Below are positions 1 to 8,506 of a DNA stretch of 36,664 nt, piece after piece. The position numbers and the translations under genes are program-made. Location of the stretch: contig CAYRCC010000020.1 in the NCBI GenBank assembly GCA_964422725.1, positions 1 through 36,664 on the forward strand, in the 5' to 3' direction. The notes under the pieces are model-generated. The model saw nothing but the letters and a program-made list of their open reading frames with translations, ran no database searches and had not been told where the DNA came from. This DNA is from CAKSNH01 sp964422725 (GTDB lineage: Bacteria > Bacillota > Clostridia > UBA1381). The stretch's first letter is position 1. Every line of letters starts with the position of its first letter.

Positions 1-80
1 AAATACACTTAAATGCCGCTTAATATTTGTGGACATTTTATATTGCAATTTATAATGACCAAAAAAATCGCACAAAAGTA

Positions 81-109
81 TTGTATTTGCGCATTTTTTG
101 TGGTACAAT
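81..109 (+). promoter_or_regulatory. Sigma-A-type promoter of the chemotaxis receptor
   Basis: A -35 TTGTAT (81-86) and a -10 TACAAT (104-109) are separated by 17 bases. They lie about 85 bases before the receptor start. No sigma-D-type motility promoter was noticed here. Confidence 0.5.
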
Positions 110-193
110 ATCTACAATAATCTTGTCGATGTGCGGTTCGATTTTGGTTATATTGTTTAGTGTCAGACATTTTTAATAGTAGGAGTTGATAAA

Positions 194-2068
194 ATGAAAA
201 AAATTATATTAAAGAACATTTTTATAGGTTCGATAATATCACTTGCAATTATGGCGGTTATGGTGTTTGGACTTGAAGTTCTCATTTCAAGGAAAAATGC
301 GGAGGAAACCGCTCAAATGCGTATTGCCGACGCGGTTGAACGTCTTGCGGACGGAAAAGCGGAAATAGCGGAGCTTACGGAAAATCTTGACAAGGAATAT
401 ATATCAAAAACAAATGCGTTCGCGTGGATGATTAAATACAATCCGTCAATAATCAACAATGCATCCGAGCTTGAAAAAATACGGCAATTGCTTGAAGTCG
501 ACGAATTGCACGTCACCGACGAAAACGGAATTATACGCTGGGGTACGATACCGGAGTATTTCGGTTTCGACTTTGCAAAATCCGAGCAGACAAAGCCTTT
601 TTTGCCTATACTTGAGGACGATACGCTCGAAATAGCTCAGGAGGCTCAGCCGAGCGGTACTGTAGGCAAGTGGTTTCAGTACATAAGCGTACCGAGGCGC
701 GACAAAAAGGGTATTATCCAAATCGGTATGGAACCGGTACGGCTCGAAAAAACTCTTGCAAACAGTCAGCCGAGCGTGATTTTGAAAGAAATGACCGTCG
801 GCAGCTCCGGCACTATGTTTGCGCTAAACAAGGCTGATATGACTGTTGCGGCTCTGTTTGACAGGGATTATGTGGGGAAATCGGCAGCGGATATCGGACT
901 TGATGACTCGGATATCGCAAAGCTTTTGAAAAAATCGGCGTTTATAAATATATGCGGTTCAACGTATCTTGCAAAATGCGCCGAAACCGATGACTACTAT
1001 GTCGGCGCAATTGTGCCGCTGAAAGAAGTTATGGGTGAGGCGGCAAGCACAGCCGTTATAGTGTTTATTCTTTCGGTTGCGGTAATTGCACTGCTTGCCG
1101 TGCTGGTCAACAGAGCGGTTGCAAAGCACATTATAAGCGGTCTGTCCAGGATTGAGGAGGATATGCAGCTTATCAAGGACGGAAACAACGACATAAGAAT
1201 TGACGTAAGAAGCTGTGAAGAATTTTGTATTCTGAGTGACGATATCAACAATATGCTCGACAGCATACGTTCAAAAGTCAAAGAAACCGAAACGCTTAAT
1301 CAGTCTATGACCGAACTTTTGAAAAAAATTACAGACGTTTCAAAGAACATCAATGCATATTCGGACGAAATGCAGAATGTTTCCGCACAGATTTCCGACG
1401 GTTCGTCCTCACAGGCGGCTACCATAGAGGAACTTTCGGCAACGTTTGCCTCGATTTCTCAGGAAGTAAACGAAAGTGCAATAGCGGCAAACAACGCAAA
1501 CCAAATATCGCAGAACACAGGACTTAAACTGAAATCAAGCTCCGAAAAAATGGGGCAGCTGCGCGTTGCCATGCAGCATATAAGCGAGGTTTCGCAGAAA
1601 ATCGGCAAAATCACAAAAGCGATTGACGATATCGCATTCCAGACAAATATCCTTGCGCTCAATGCGTCGGTCGAGGCGGCACGCGCCGGTGAACACGGCA
1701 AAGGCTTTGCTGTTGTCGCAAACGAGGTGCGCGAGCTTGCAAGCAAGTCGGCAGATGCGGTAAACGACACAACGGAATTGATAAGAGAAACCATTGCCGC
1801 CGTTCAGGACGGCGAGTTTATAGCCGAAGATGCGGTAAACGAAATAAACGAGATGATTTCCGGTGTTGAAAAGAGTGCCGAGATGATTTTGGAAATTTCC
1901 GAAGCAACCGCACATCAGGCGAGCGCGATAAACGAGGCGGTTGAGGGTATGAACCAAATTTCGGCAATTGTACAGAATAATTCGGGTATATCGTTCAGCG
2001 CAAACGACACCGCAAACAAGCTTGACGATGAGGCACGCAGACTGACCGAAATGGTGCATGAACTGTAA
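194..2068 (+). CDS. Methyl-accepting chemotaxis protein, membrane-bound
   Basis: Transmembrane chemoreceptor of 624 residues that would relay an extracellular ligand signal to CheA/CheW. A first membrane helix (about 8-30) is followed by an extracellular sensor of about 250 residues, probably Cache-like: it carries WGTIPEYFGFDF near 116-127 and a second aromatic patch near 160. A second helix spans about 285-305, then a HAMP segment to about 360 and a long coiled-coil signalling domain. The conserved hairpin tip is clear at about 474-522 (AIDDIAFQTNILALNASVEA, then GKGFAVVANEVRELA). No C-terminal CheR-binding pentapeptide is seen. The start follows TAGGAGTTGATAAA, and the gene is monocistronic with its own terminator. 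The ligand cannot be inferred. Confidence in the family is very high. Confidence 0.95.
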   Translation: MKKIILKNIFIGSIISLAIMAVMVFGLEVLISRKNAEETAQMRIADAVERLADGKAEIAELTENLDKEYISKTNAFAWMIKYNPSIINNASELEKIRQLLEVDELHVTDENGIIRWGTIPEYFGFDFAKSEQTKPFLPILEDDTLEIAQEAQPSGTVGKWFQYISVPRRDKKGIIQIGMEPVRLEKTLANSQPSVILKEMTVGSSGTMFALNKADMTVAALFDRDYVGKSAADIGLDDSDIAKLLKKSAFINICGSTYLAKCAETDDYYVGAIVPLKEVMGEAASTAVIVFILSVAVIALLAVLVNRAVAKHIISGLSRIEEDMQLIKDGNNDIRIDVRSCEEFCILSDDINNMLDSIRSKVKETETLNQSMTELLKKITDVSKNINAYSDEMQNVSAQISDGSSSQAATIEELSATFASISQEVNESAIAANNANQISQNTGLKLKSSSEKMGQLRVAMQHISEVSQKIGKITKAIDDIAFQTNILALNASVEAARAGEHGKGFAVVANEVRELASKSADAVNDTTELIRETIAAVQDGEFIAEDAVNEINEMISGVEKSAEMILEISEATAHQASAINEAVEGMNQISAIVQNNSGISFSANDTANKLDDEARRLTEMVHEL

Positions 2069-2104
2069 AAACGCTGCACTCGGCAAATAAAAACATTGCA
2101 TACA

Positions 2105-2157
2105 AAAAAACTCCCGATACACAGCAAAACAATTTGTGTTTCGGGAGTTTTTCTTTA
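2105..2157. terminator. Bidirectional intrinsic terminator
   Basis: Inverted arms CTCCCGA-t-ACACA and TGTGT-t-TCGGGAG flank a short A-rich loop. There is an A tract before and a T tract after. It sits between the convergent receptor gene and the minus-strand 131-residue gene and could serve both. Confidence 0.85.
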
Positions 2158-2228
2158 TTTTTGAAAAGCCGTTTACTGTGCAAACTCCGCTCAGCGGTGG
2201 CACTCATTTTATTCATTATTCAAGGCAA

Positions 2229-2624
2229 TCAGCTCAATATTTCGTCAACCCACTTAATCGCATCTTCTTCGGTTTTGAAGTGTCCTTCCATAATCTGTGT
2301 GTGCGACTGCTTTTGGTGCTGTTTTGCCTGTGCGGCGGTAAAGAACGACGCACCCTCAATAAACGCCATGCCCTTGCACCCTGCCGCTGTCAGGTCCTTA
2401 TGCAGGTTTACCAGCTCCGCACTCACCTCGGGCGCTACCGGCGACATCTTGCTTATATCCACCATATAAATCCAACCCGAACTTTTCCACGCACTTGCCG
2501 ACGACAAAAGAGTTTTGGTAAGCCATTGAATTTCCTCGATATTTGTTTCTCCGACAGCTCCGGACTTAACTATTCTCTTTCCGGCAATAGTTTCCACTGT
2601 TTGTGCTCCGTGTGTTAATTTCAT
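2229..2624 (-). CDS. Small soluble protein, SpoIIAA/STAS-like fold suspected
   Basis: A 131-residue cytosolic protein with no signal peptide or membrane helix. The pattern is an N-terminal beta segment, then YMVDISKMSPVAPE, a helix, AAGCKGMAFIEGASFFTAAQ, and a final FKTEEDAIKWVDEIL helix. This alternating alpha/beta layout recalls the SpoIIAA-like/STAS group found in many Clostridia, but the match is by pattern only and no function is assigned. The ATG at 2624 is chosen because GAAAGGAG sits 8 bases upstream. An in-frame TTG further upstream (2642) would overlap that ribosome site. The gene has its own promoter and shares a terminator with the chemoreceptor. A link to chemotaxis is possible from position but not shown. 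Confidence 0.75.
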   Translation of the reverse strand: MKLTHGAQTVETIAGKRIVKSGAVGETNIEEIQWLTKTLLSSASAWKSSGWIYMVDISKMSPVAPEVSAELVNLHKDLTAAGCKGMAFIEGASFFTAAQAKQHQKQSHTQIMEGHFKTEEDAIKWVDEILS

Positions 2625-2742
2625 AAAAAAGACTCCTTTCAAAATTGTATTTAAGCGATTAGTTTAGCGCCATAAGTACAAATGCCTGTCTGCAAAATCA
2701 TTTTTATGCCGCTGCCGACAGCGCATAAGCTCCTATACACGT

Positions 2743-2771
2743 ATTTTACCGCAAACTGTCCGATTTGTCAA
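2743..2771 (-). promoter_or_regulatory. Promoter of the 131-residue protein gene
   Basis: Read on the minus strand: TTGACA (2766-2771), 17 bases, then TAAAAT (2743-2748). It points toward the start at 2624, leaving a leader of about 110 bases. Confidence 0.75.
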
Positions 2772-2954
2772 TAATTCGCATCAATATCAAGCGAAATATG
2801 TGCATAATTAACAACAAATACAGTGTTGATTTGGATAAATTTTGACTTTGGAGCAAATGCGGCAAAGCAATCGCGGACGGCGTTTTTTCGGAAAATGTCA
2901 AAAAACGCGTTTTGTATGCAATTGTTTTTTTTTGCGGTTTTGTCAGCTTTGGTG

Positions 2955-2983
2955 TTGAATTGTAAAAAGATATGTGATATAAT
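2955..2983 (+). promoter_or_regulatory. Promoter of the PurF-like gene
   Basis: TTGAAT (2955-2960), a 17-base spacer and a perfect TATAAT (2978-2983) lie about 80 bases before the start at 3066. No PurR box or purine riboswitch is evident in the short leader. Confidence 0.75.
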
Positions 2984-3065
2984 TTTTAAAGTAAAAAGAC
3001 TGCAAATTATACATCGGCGGTTTTATACACAAAGAGCTTATATTTCGGAAGAGAGGTAATAAATT

Positions 3066-4487
3066 ATGGGCGGTTTTTTCGGTGCGGTATCCAAGGAGGA
3101 TTGTGCCTTTGATTTGTTTTTCGGAACTGACTTTCATTCTCACCTCGGCACCAGGCGTGCCGGTTTGGCGGTTTACAGCGACGAAAAGGGGTTTGATAAG
3201 GCAATACATAATATTGAAAACACACCTTTCAGAACAAAATTCACCAAAGAAACAGAAACAATGCACGGTAAATTCGGCATAGGCTGTATATCCGATTACG
3301 AGGCACAGCCGATTCTGGTAAGGTCGCATCACGGTACGTTTGCCATTACAACTGTCGGCAAAATAAACAATACCGAAGAAATAGTCAGTGATATAATTAA
3401 AAACCACACTCATTTCTTTGAAATGCAAAACGGCGAAATCAACCAAACAGAGCTGGTTGCCGCTATAATCAATCAAAAAGAAAATTTCATTGACGGCATA
3501 AAGTATGCGCAGGACATAATCGACGGTTCTATGAGTATGCTGATACTCACCCCGAAGGGCGTTTACGCCGCCAGGGACAAGCAGGGCAGAACTCCTATCG
3601 TACTCGGTCAAAAGGAGGACGGTTTCTGTGCCAGCTTTGAGAGCTTTGCATACTTAAATCTCGGCTACACAGACTACAGAGAGCTTGCACCCGGCGAAGT
3701 GGTTGTTATGACTGCCGACTCGGTCAAAACGCTCATATTGCCAAACTCCGATATGAAAATATGTACTTTCCTGTGGGTATATTACGGGTATCCGTCGTCG
3801 GCGTATGAGGGCATCAGCGTTGAGCAAATGCGCTACAACTGCGGTGCGGCATTGGCTGAGCGTGACGCGCAAAGCGAAAATGCCGTCAATCCGGATATTG
3901 TTGCCGGCGTACCGGATTCAGGTATTGCGCACGCTGTAGGTTACGCAAACAAGGCGGGTATACCGTTTTCAAGACCGTTTATCAAATATACGCCGACGTG
4001 GTCACGGTCGTTTATGCCGACGCACCAAAGCAAGCGTAACCTTGTCGCAAAAATGAAACTGATTCCTGTGCACGACCTTATAAAGGACAAAAAATTATTG
4101 CTTATAGACGATTCCATAGTGCGCGGCACACAGCTGGGCGAAACCACGCAGTTTTTGTATGACAGCGGTGCAAAGGAAGTTCATATAAGGACGGGCTGTC
4201 CGCCTATCATGTACGGCTGTAAGTACCTCAACTTCTCGCGTTCGACCTCCGAAATGGAGCTTATTACGCGCCGTGTAATTACGGAATTTGAAGGACACGA
4301 GCCGGACGATGAAACAATAAGGGAATATACCGACCCGAACAGCGAAAAATATGCGGCAATGGTTGATGCGATAAGAGAAAAGCTAAAATTCACATCACTC
4401 TCATATCTGCGCCTTGACGATATGCTCGATTCTGTCGGCATTGACAGATGCAAGCTGTGCACCTATTGCTGGAACGGCGAAGAATAA
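3066..4487 (+). CDS. PurF-like amidophosphoribosyltransferase paralogue without the catalytic cysteine
   Basis: This 473-residue protein aligns end to end with PurF. PurF normally makes phosphoribosylamine from PRPP using ammonia released by an N-terminal glutaminase. The PRPP-binding loop is intact (LLLIDDSIVRGTQ, about 344-356). Cysteines matching the Fe-S ligands of Bacillus-type PurF remain: C233, C385 and the C-terminal set C462/C465/C468. The N-terminus reads MGGFFGAV where PurF has MCGIFGI, so the nucleophile Cys after Met is Gly. The NGN oxyanion segment is replaced by VGKINN (97-102). The glutaminase half therefore appears inactive by the usual mechanism. I recall similar MGGFFG proteins in other Clostridia. 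The gene stands alone between a promoter and a terminator, with no other pur genes nearby. An ammonia-dependent or different PRPP role is inference. Confidence 0.85.
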   Translation: MGGFFGAVSKEDCAFDLFFGTDFHSHLGTRRAGLAVYSDEKGFDKAIHNIENTPFRTKFTKETETMHGKFGIGCISDYEAQPILVRSHHGTFAITTVGKINNTEEIVSDIIKNHTHFFEMQNGEINQTELVAAIINQKENFIDGIKYAQDIIDGSMSMLILTPKGVYAARDKQGRTPIVLGQKEDGFCASFESFAYLNLGYTDYRELAPGEVVVMTADSVKTLILPNSDMKICTFLWVYYGYPSSAYEGISVEQMRYNCGAALAERDAQSENAVNPDIVAGVPDSGIAHAVGYANKAGIPFSRPFIKYTPTWSRSFMPTHQSKRNLVAKMKLIPVHDLIKDKKLLLIDDSIVRGTQLGETTQFLYDSGAKEVHIRTGCPPIMYGCKYLNFSRSTSEMELITRRVITEFEGHEPDDETIREYTDPNSEKYAAMVDAIREKLKFTSLSYLRLDDMLDSVGIDRCKLCTYCWNGEE

Positions 4488-4540
4488 CAGCAGACCGGGC
4501 TGCAAGCAAAACAGCCTTTTGAAAAGAAAATATTTCACAA

Positions 4541-4593
4541 AAAAATCTCCTAAAACACAGCGAAATTAAGCCGTGTTTTGGGAGATTTTTTTT
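4541..4593. terminator. Bidirectional intrinsic terminator
   Basis: Arms ATCTCC-T-AAAACAC and GTGTTTT-G-GGAGAT form one continuous stem with a T·G pair, with A5 before and T8 after. It separates the convergent PurF-like and thiT genes. Confidence 0.85.
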
Positions 4594-4659
4594 GTTTTCA
4601 AAGGGCTGTTTTATGCAAAATGATATTTAAAAATCATTTTGCCGCAACCCCGTTAGTTT

Positions 4660-5187
4660 TTACTGTTTTCCGAAAAACAGTCTGTTTGCGAATTTGTACA
4701 ACAGCAGTATTTCCGCTGTTGTTACGGCAAGCTCAGGCAGCATATATGTCCCGTTGTACAGCAGTGAATACAGCCACGGGTTTTGCCCCGATGGCGCGTA
4801 GCTTGCGAATATTACCGCACCGCTGACTGCGTGCGCGGCAAATCGGCAGAAACAACCGACAATCGTACCCAATATGATTTTTGCGGTTTTACCGCGAAAA
4901 AAGCCGGCAGTTCCGGCAAGGGCGTATGCAAGTATATAATCCGCTATTATCGACACCGGATGTATCACCTCACCCGCCAAAACAAACTGAATCATCCCCG
5001 ACAATGCACCCGTAAACATTCCCCATACAGGTCCGCGGCGCTGTGAAAGCAGTATTATCGGCAGCAGTGCACCGGCTGTCACCGTACCGCCCTGCGGCAT
5101 TCTCAATACCGTTATAAAGCTTAAAATTACCGACAGGCTGACCATAAGCGCAGATTCGGTTATGCATTTTGTGTTTTTGCTTTTCAT
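4660..5187 (-). CDS. thiT: Energy-coupling-factor thiamine transporter S component ThiT
   Basis: Integral membrane substrate-binding subunit (175 residues, about six hydrophobic helices) of a vitamin ECF transporter. It would use the shared EcfA/A'/T module encoded elsewhere. The ThiT/YuaJ signature is visible: MPQGGTVTAGALLPIILLSQ followed by RRG in the loop and second helix, and HPVSIIADYILAYALAG later. The start ATG at 5187 follows ACGGAG with 10 bases of spacing. A longer upstream reading frame was not used because it lacks a ribosome site and runs through a hairpin. The gene lies 173 bases after the RND pump gene and is separated from it by hairpins. The usual thiamine-pyrophosphate riboswitch is not recognisable upstream. 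Family confidence is high; substrate is by family only. Confidence 0.88.
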   Translation of the reverse strand: MKSKNTKCITESALMVSLSVILSFITVLRMPQGGTVTAGALLPIILLSQRRGPVWGMFTGALSGMIQFVLAGEVIHPVSIIADYILAYALAGTAGFFRGKTAKIILGTIVGCFCRFAAHAVSGAVIFASYAPSGQNPWLYSLLYNGTYMLPELAVTTAEILLLYKFANRLFFGKQ

Positions 5188-5241
5188 AATATTACTCCGT
5201 TTTATAATAATCAATACAACCGACAAATATTCTCGGTAAGC

Positions 5242-5269
5242 AAAAAGGTGTCCGAACACAACGGACACC
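5242..5269 (-). terminator. Intrinsic terminator between the RND operon and thiT
   Basis: On the minus strand GGTGTCCG, a 7-base loop, CGGACACC and then five T residues. It would end the RND efflux transcript. It is also placed where a leader attenuator for thiT would sit. Confidence 0.8.
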
Positions 5270-5288
5270 GTAATCTGCCGACAACCCC

Positions 5289-5345
5289 AACTCAAAACTG
5301 AGTTTGTCTGCAATCCGAAATCCTGCCGATAATCCGACAGGATTT
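5289..5345 (-). other. Two further hairpins in the RND-thiT spacer
   Basis: A perfect 8 bp stem (AAATCCTG/CAGGATTT, 5318-5345, 12-base loop) directly follows the RND stop codon. A second stem AACTCA/TGAGTT (5289-5304) can be lengthened through flanking GCCGACA/TGTCTGC pairing with a bulge. Neither has a T tract. They may be mRNA-end structures or part of an unrecognised leader. Confidence 0.45.
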
Positions 5346-5360
5346 CCTGACTAATTATAT

Positions 5361-8300
5361 TTACGCTTTAAACTTTGCTGTCTTAGCCGCTTTTTTAGCT
5401 TTTCTTTCGGCTTTCTTTTTATAGTGCTTGTTTAATATGTCGTCCGAAATGGTGTATATAGTCGGAATGAATATCAGCGTAAGCACCGTACCTATCGACA
5501 AACCGCCCAAAAGTACAATCGCAAGCGGACGCATCATTTCCGAACCGTCGGCACTTGAAAGTACCATCGGCAGGAAACCGAGTACAGACGTAAGAGTTGT
5601 CATAAGCACCGGACGCATACGCGTTATACCGGCTTTTACTATAAGCTCTGTTCTGTCCAAAATCTGTCCCTCACGCTTAAGGTCGTTGATAAACTCGATA
5701 AGCACAATAGCGTTATTAACTATCATACCGCTCAGCATAAGCATACCGATAACCGAAATAACGTTAAGCGGATTACCGTCAATGATAAGTGCTATAACAA
5801 CACCGATAACAGCAAGCGGTACGGAGAACAATACCAAAAGCGGTTCAATATATGAGCCGAACTGCGCCGCCATTACCATATACATAAGCAGTATACCCAA
5901 AAGTATTGCAATAACAAGGTCAACCATAGCGTCAATCATAGTTTCGTACGTTCCGCCGGCTTCGTATGTACAGCCCTCAGGTGCCTGAACTTCGGCAAAC
6001 TGCTTGTTAAATTCGTTTGTAACCGTCGCAATATCCGTTCCGTAAATCTGTGCCGTTACATTTACTATACGCTTTTGGTCACTTCTCACAATTGTTGTAT
6101 AGCCTTGCTCGATTGACAAGTCGGCAATGTCGGCAAGTGTAATCCACTGTCCCGTACCGGCTTTGATTTTGAGTGCCTTCAGGTTTTCGTATGTTTCCGT
6201 TTCGTTTTCCGGCAGCATTACGCGGATATCATATTCTTTACCGTTTTCGGTGTATTTTGAGGCAACCTGACCCGACATAGCCGTGTTTACGAGCGATGCC
6301 GCACTTGATGTCGTCAAGCCGTATTTTGCGGCTTTCTGACGGTCTATATAAATTCTTGCCTCCGGCTTTGTTTCGCTCAGCGACGTTGCTACTTCACGAG
6401 TACCATCAATATTCTTGAGAATTTCAACCGCCGAATTTGCATAGTCTTCAAGCGCATCAAAGTCGTCGCCCGAAATCGTAAACGATATTCCGCCGCTCGA
6501 CATCGACGACATACCCGTCGAATCCGAAACCTCAATAGAAATCTCCGCACCCGTAATACCCGCCAAATCCTGTCTTAGAATTTCAACTACATCTTGTGTG
6601 GTAAGATTTTTTCTGTCACCCTTGTCTACAAGTGTTACAGTAAGTGTAGATGTGTTTGCCGCGCCTGTGGAAAATGTACTTCCGCCGCCGACAGATGAGA
6701 ATATTGTTTGAACATACTCGTTTTCCTCTACAATATTTTCGATTTTCTGTGTCATCTTATCGGTCGTGTCAAGCTCTGAGCCCTGCGGCATTTCAACCGT
6801 AATCGTAAGCGAACCTTCATCACTTGACGGCATCAGTTCCATACCCAGCAGTGCAACCGCAACAAGTGAGGCAAAGAACAAGCCGAGCGTAACGCCTACA
6901 ACCGTTTTTCTGTGTGACAGACAGAAACGCAGGCATTTCTCGTAAAATTTGTACAGCCAGCTCAGGAATTTTTCAAACGGACGAATGAATATATCCTTAA
7001 ACTTGTTATGTGTTTCCAAATCCTCGACTTTAGAGCTTAGCATAGGTACAAGCAAGAATGTTACAAGCAACGACGAAATCTGCGAGAATATAATCGCAAA
7101 CGCCAATTGATTGAATATCTCCGCCATCATATTTTTAACAAACAGCAGCGGTACATACACGATACATGTCGTTACAACGCCGGCAATAACCGCACCGGCA
7201 ACCTCCGCCGTACCCTTGATACCTGCCGCATCAGGTCTTTCGCCCAATTCCTTACGCTGACGGTAAATATTCTCAAGCACAACGACCGAACAGTCAACCA
7301 ACATACCGACACCGAGTGCCAGACCGCCGAGCGACACTACATTCAGCGACATTCCCGAAAAATACATACCGATAAATGTCGTAAACACGGCAACCGGCAT
7401 TGATATACCGATTACAAGCGCCGAACGGAACGAACCCAGGAACAGGAACAATATAATTATTGCAAGTATACCGCCCGTAACGGCATTTTCGGCAACGGAG
7501 TTTATTGAGTTTTCAATGTAGCTTCCCTGCTCCATTGTCATATTATAGTCAACTTTTGGGTTAGAGACTTTTAAGTCGTCAAGAATTTTCGTAACTCCCT
7601 TAACCACATCAACCGTATTGGCATCGGACTGCTTTTGAATACTGATTGACAGCGAATCCGTACCGTTAAGTCTTGCGTATGTCGAATCCTCCGTAGTGCC
7701 GTCGATAACGTCGGCAACATCGCGCAGAAATACTATCTGCCCGTTAGGCGTGGTGATAGGTACGTTTTTAATGTCCTCAAGACTGTCAAATTTTCCGACT
7801 GTACGAATTGACAGCTTTTTACCCATACCGCTCACGCTGCCGCCCGGAACATTGCTGTTCTCTGTTGCAATAGCACCTACAAGCTGTGAAATACTCATAT
7901 TGTGTCCGAACATCTTATTTGTGTCCATAACAATCTGAATTTCACGCTCGTTACCTCCCGACACATTAACCGAGGCAACACCGTTTACCGATTCGAGCTT
8001 TTTCTGCAGGTCGTCCTCAACATACTTCTTCGTCTGGGTGAGGTCGTACCCGTCTATGGAAAAGCTGAACATTGCAACCGGCATAGAATTCATATCCATT
8101 TTCATAATCATCGGGTCTTCGCAGTCATCAGGCAGCATGGATTTGTACATTTCCACCTTGTCGCGCAAATCGACAACCGCCTCATCTATATCCGTACCCG
8201 AATTAAACTCAATCATAACAATAGATGTACCCTCGCTCGACTGTGACATAATAGTATCCACGCCGCTTACCGAGCTCACGGCACTTTCCATAGGCTTTGT

Positions 8301-8489
8301 TACGATATTCTCAATTTCCGACGGTGCAACGTTCGGATATGAGGTGTAAACCAATGCCAAAGGAAGTGAAATTTCAGGCATCATTTCGGTATCGAGCATC
8401 GTCATCGAATAAATACCGATTACTGCCGCCATACACACCGCCATTACAACGGCTACAGGTTTTTTTATAGATAATTCATACAATTTCAT
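5361..8489 (-). CDS. RND-family efflux transporter permease (HAE1/AcrB-like)
   Basis: Inner-membrane proton-driven exporter of 1042 residues with the standard duplicated plan: helix 1 (about 12-30), a large loop domain to about 335, six helices, then a second copy. The TM4 motif reads GVGMLVDCSVVVLENIYR (about 393-410). Asp399 matches AcrB D407, but the neighbouring D408 position is Cys. In TM10 the AcrB lysine position is Asn (IVNNAIVLIEF). These replacements are near the usual pattern of Firmicute RND pumps such as SwrC, so activity is still likely. The C-terminus is Lys/Ala-rich and cytosolic. The gene follows the adaptor by 17 bases with a GGAGG site and is the last gene of the marR operon. 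The exported compounds are unknown. Confidence 0.95.
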   Translation of the reverse strand: MKLYELSIKKPVAVVMAVCMAAVIGIYSMTMLDTEMMPEISLPLALVYTSYPNVAPSEIENIVTKPMESAVSSVSGVDTIMSQSSEGTSIVMIEFNSGTDIDEAVVDLRDKVEMYKSMLPDDCEDPMIMKMDMNSMPVAMFSFSIDGYDLTQTKKYVEDDLQKKLESVNGVASVNVSGGNEREIQIVMDTNKMFGHNMSISQLVGAIATENSNVPGGSVSGMGKKLSIRTVGKFDSLEDIKNVPITTPNGQIVFLRDVADVIDGTTEDSTYARLNGTDSLSISIQKQSDANTVDVVKGVTKILDDLKVSNPKVDYNMTMEQGSYIENSINSVAENAVTGGILAIIILFLFLGSFRSALVIGISMPVAVFTTFIGMYFSGMSLNVVSLGGLALGVGMLVDCSVVVLENIYRQRKELGERPDAAGIKGTAEVAGAVIAGVVTTCIVYVPLLFVKNMMAEIFNQLAFAIIFSQISSLLVTFLLVPMLSSKVEDLETHNKFKDIFIRPFEKFLSWLYKFYEKCLRFCLSHRKTVVGVTLGLFFASLVAVALLGMELMPSSDEGSLTITVEMPQGSELDTTDKMTQKIENIVEENEYVQTIFSSVGGGSTFSTGAANTSTLTVTLVDKGDRKNLTTQDVVEILRQDLAGITGAEISIEVSDSTGMSSMSSGGISFTISGDDFDALEDYANSAVEILKNIDGTREVATSLSETKPEARIYIDRQKAAKYGLTTSSAASLVNTAMSGQVASKYTENGKEYDIRVMLPENETETYENLKALKIKAGTGQWITLADIADLSIEQGYTTIVRSDQKRIVNVTAQIYGTDIATVTNEFNKQFAEVQAPEGCTYEAGGTYETMIDAMVDLVIAILLGILLMYMVMAAQFGSYIEPLLVLFSVPLAVIGVVIALIIDGNPLNVISVIGMLMLSGMIVNNAIVLIEFINDLKREGQILDRTELIVKAGITRMRPVLMTTLTSVLGFLPMVLSSADGSEMMRPLAIVLLGGLSIGTVLTLIFIPTIYTISDDILNKHYKKKAERKAKKAAKTAKFKA

Positions 8490-8506
8490 ATATTACTACC
8501 TCCGCA

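Noticed and set aside
1535..2203. 222-codon minus-strand frame overlapping the chemoreceptor
   Set aside because: It is antisense to the conserved signalling domain and reads through the intrinsic terminator.
2823..3059. 78-codon plus-strand frame before the PurF-like gene
   Set aside because: It overlaps the PurF-like promoter, has no ribosome site and no recognisable pattern.
5188..5360. TPP riboswitch for thiT
   Set aside because: Neither of the two conserved THI-box segments could be found on the minus strand.
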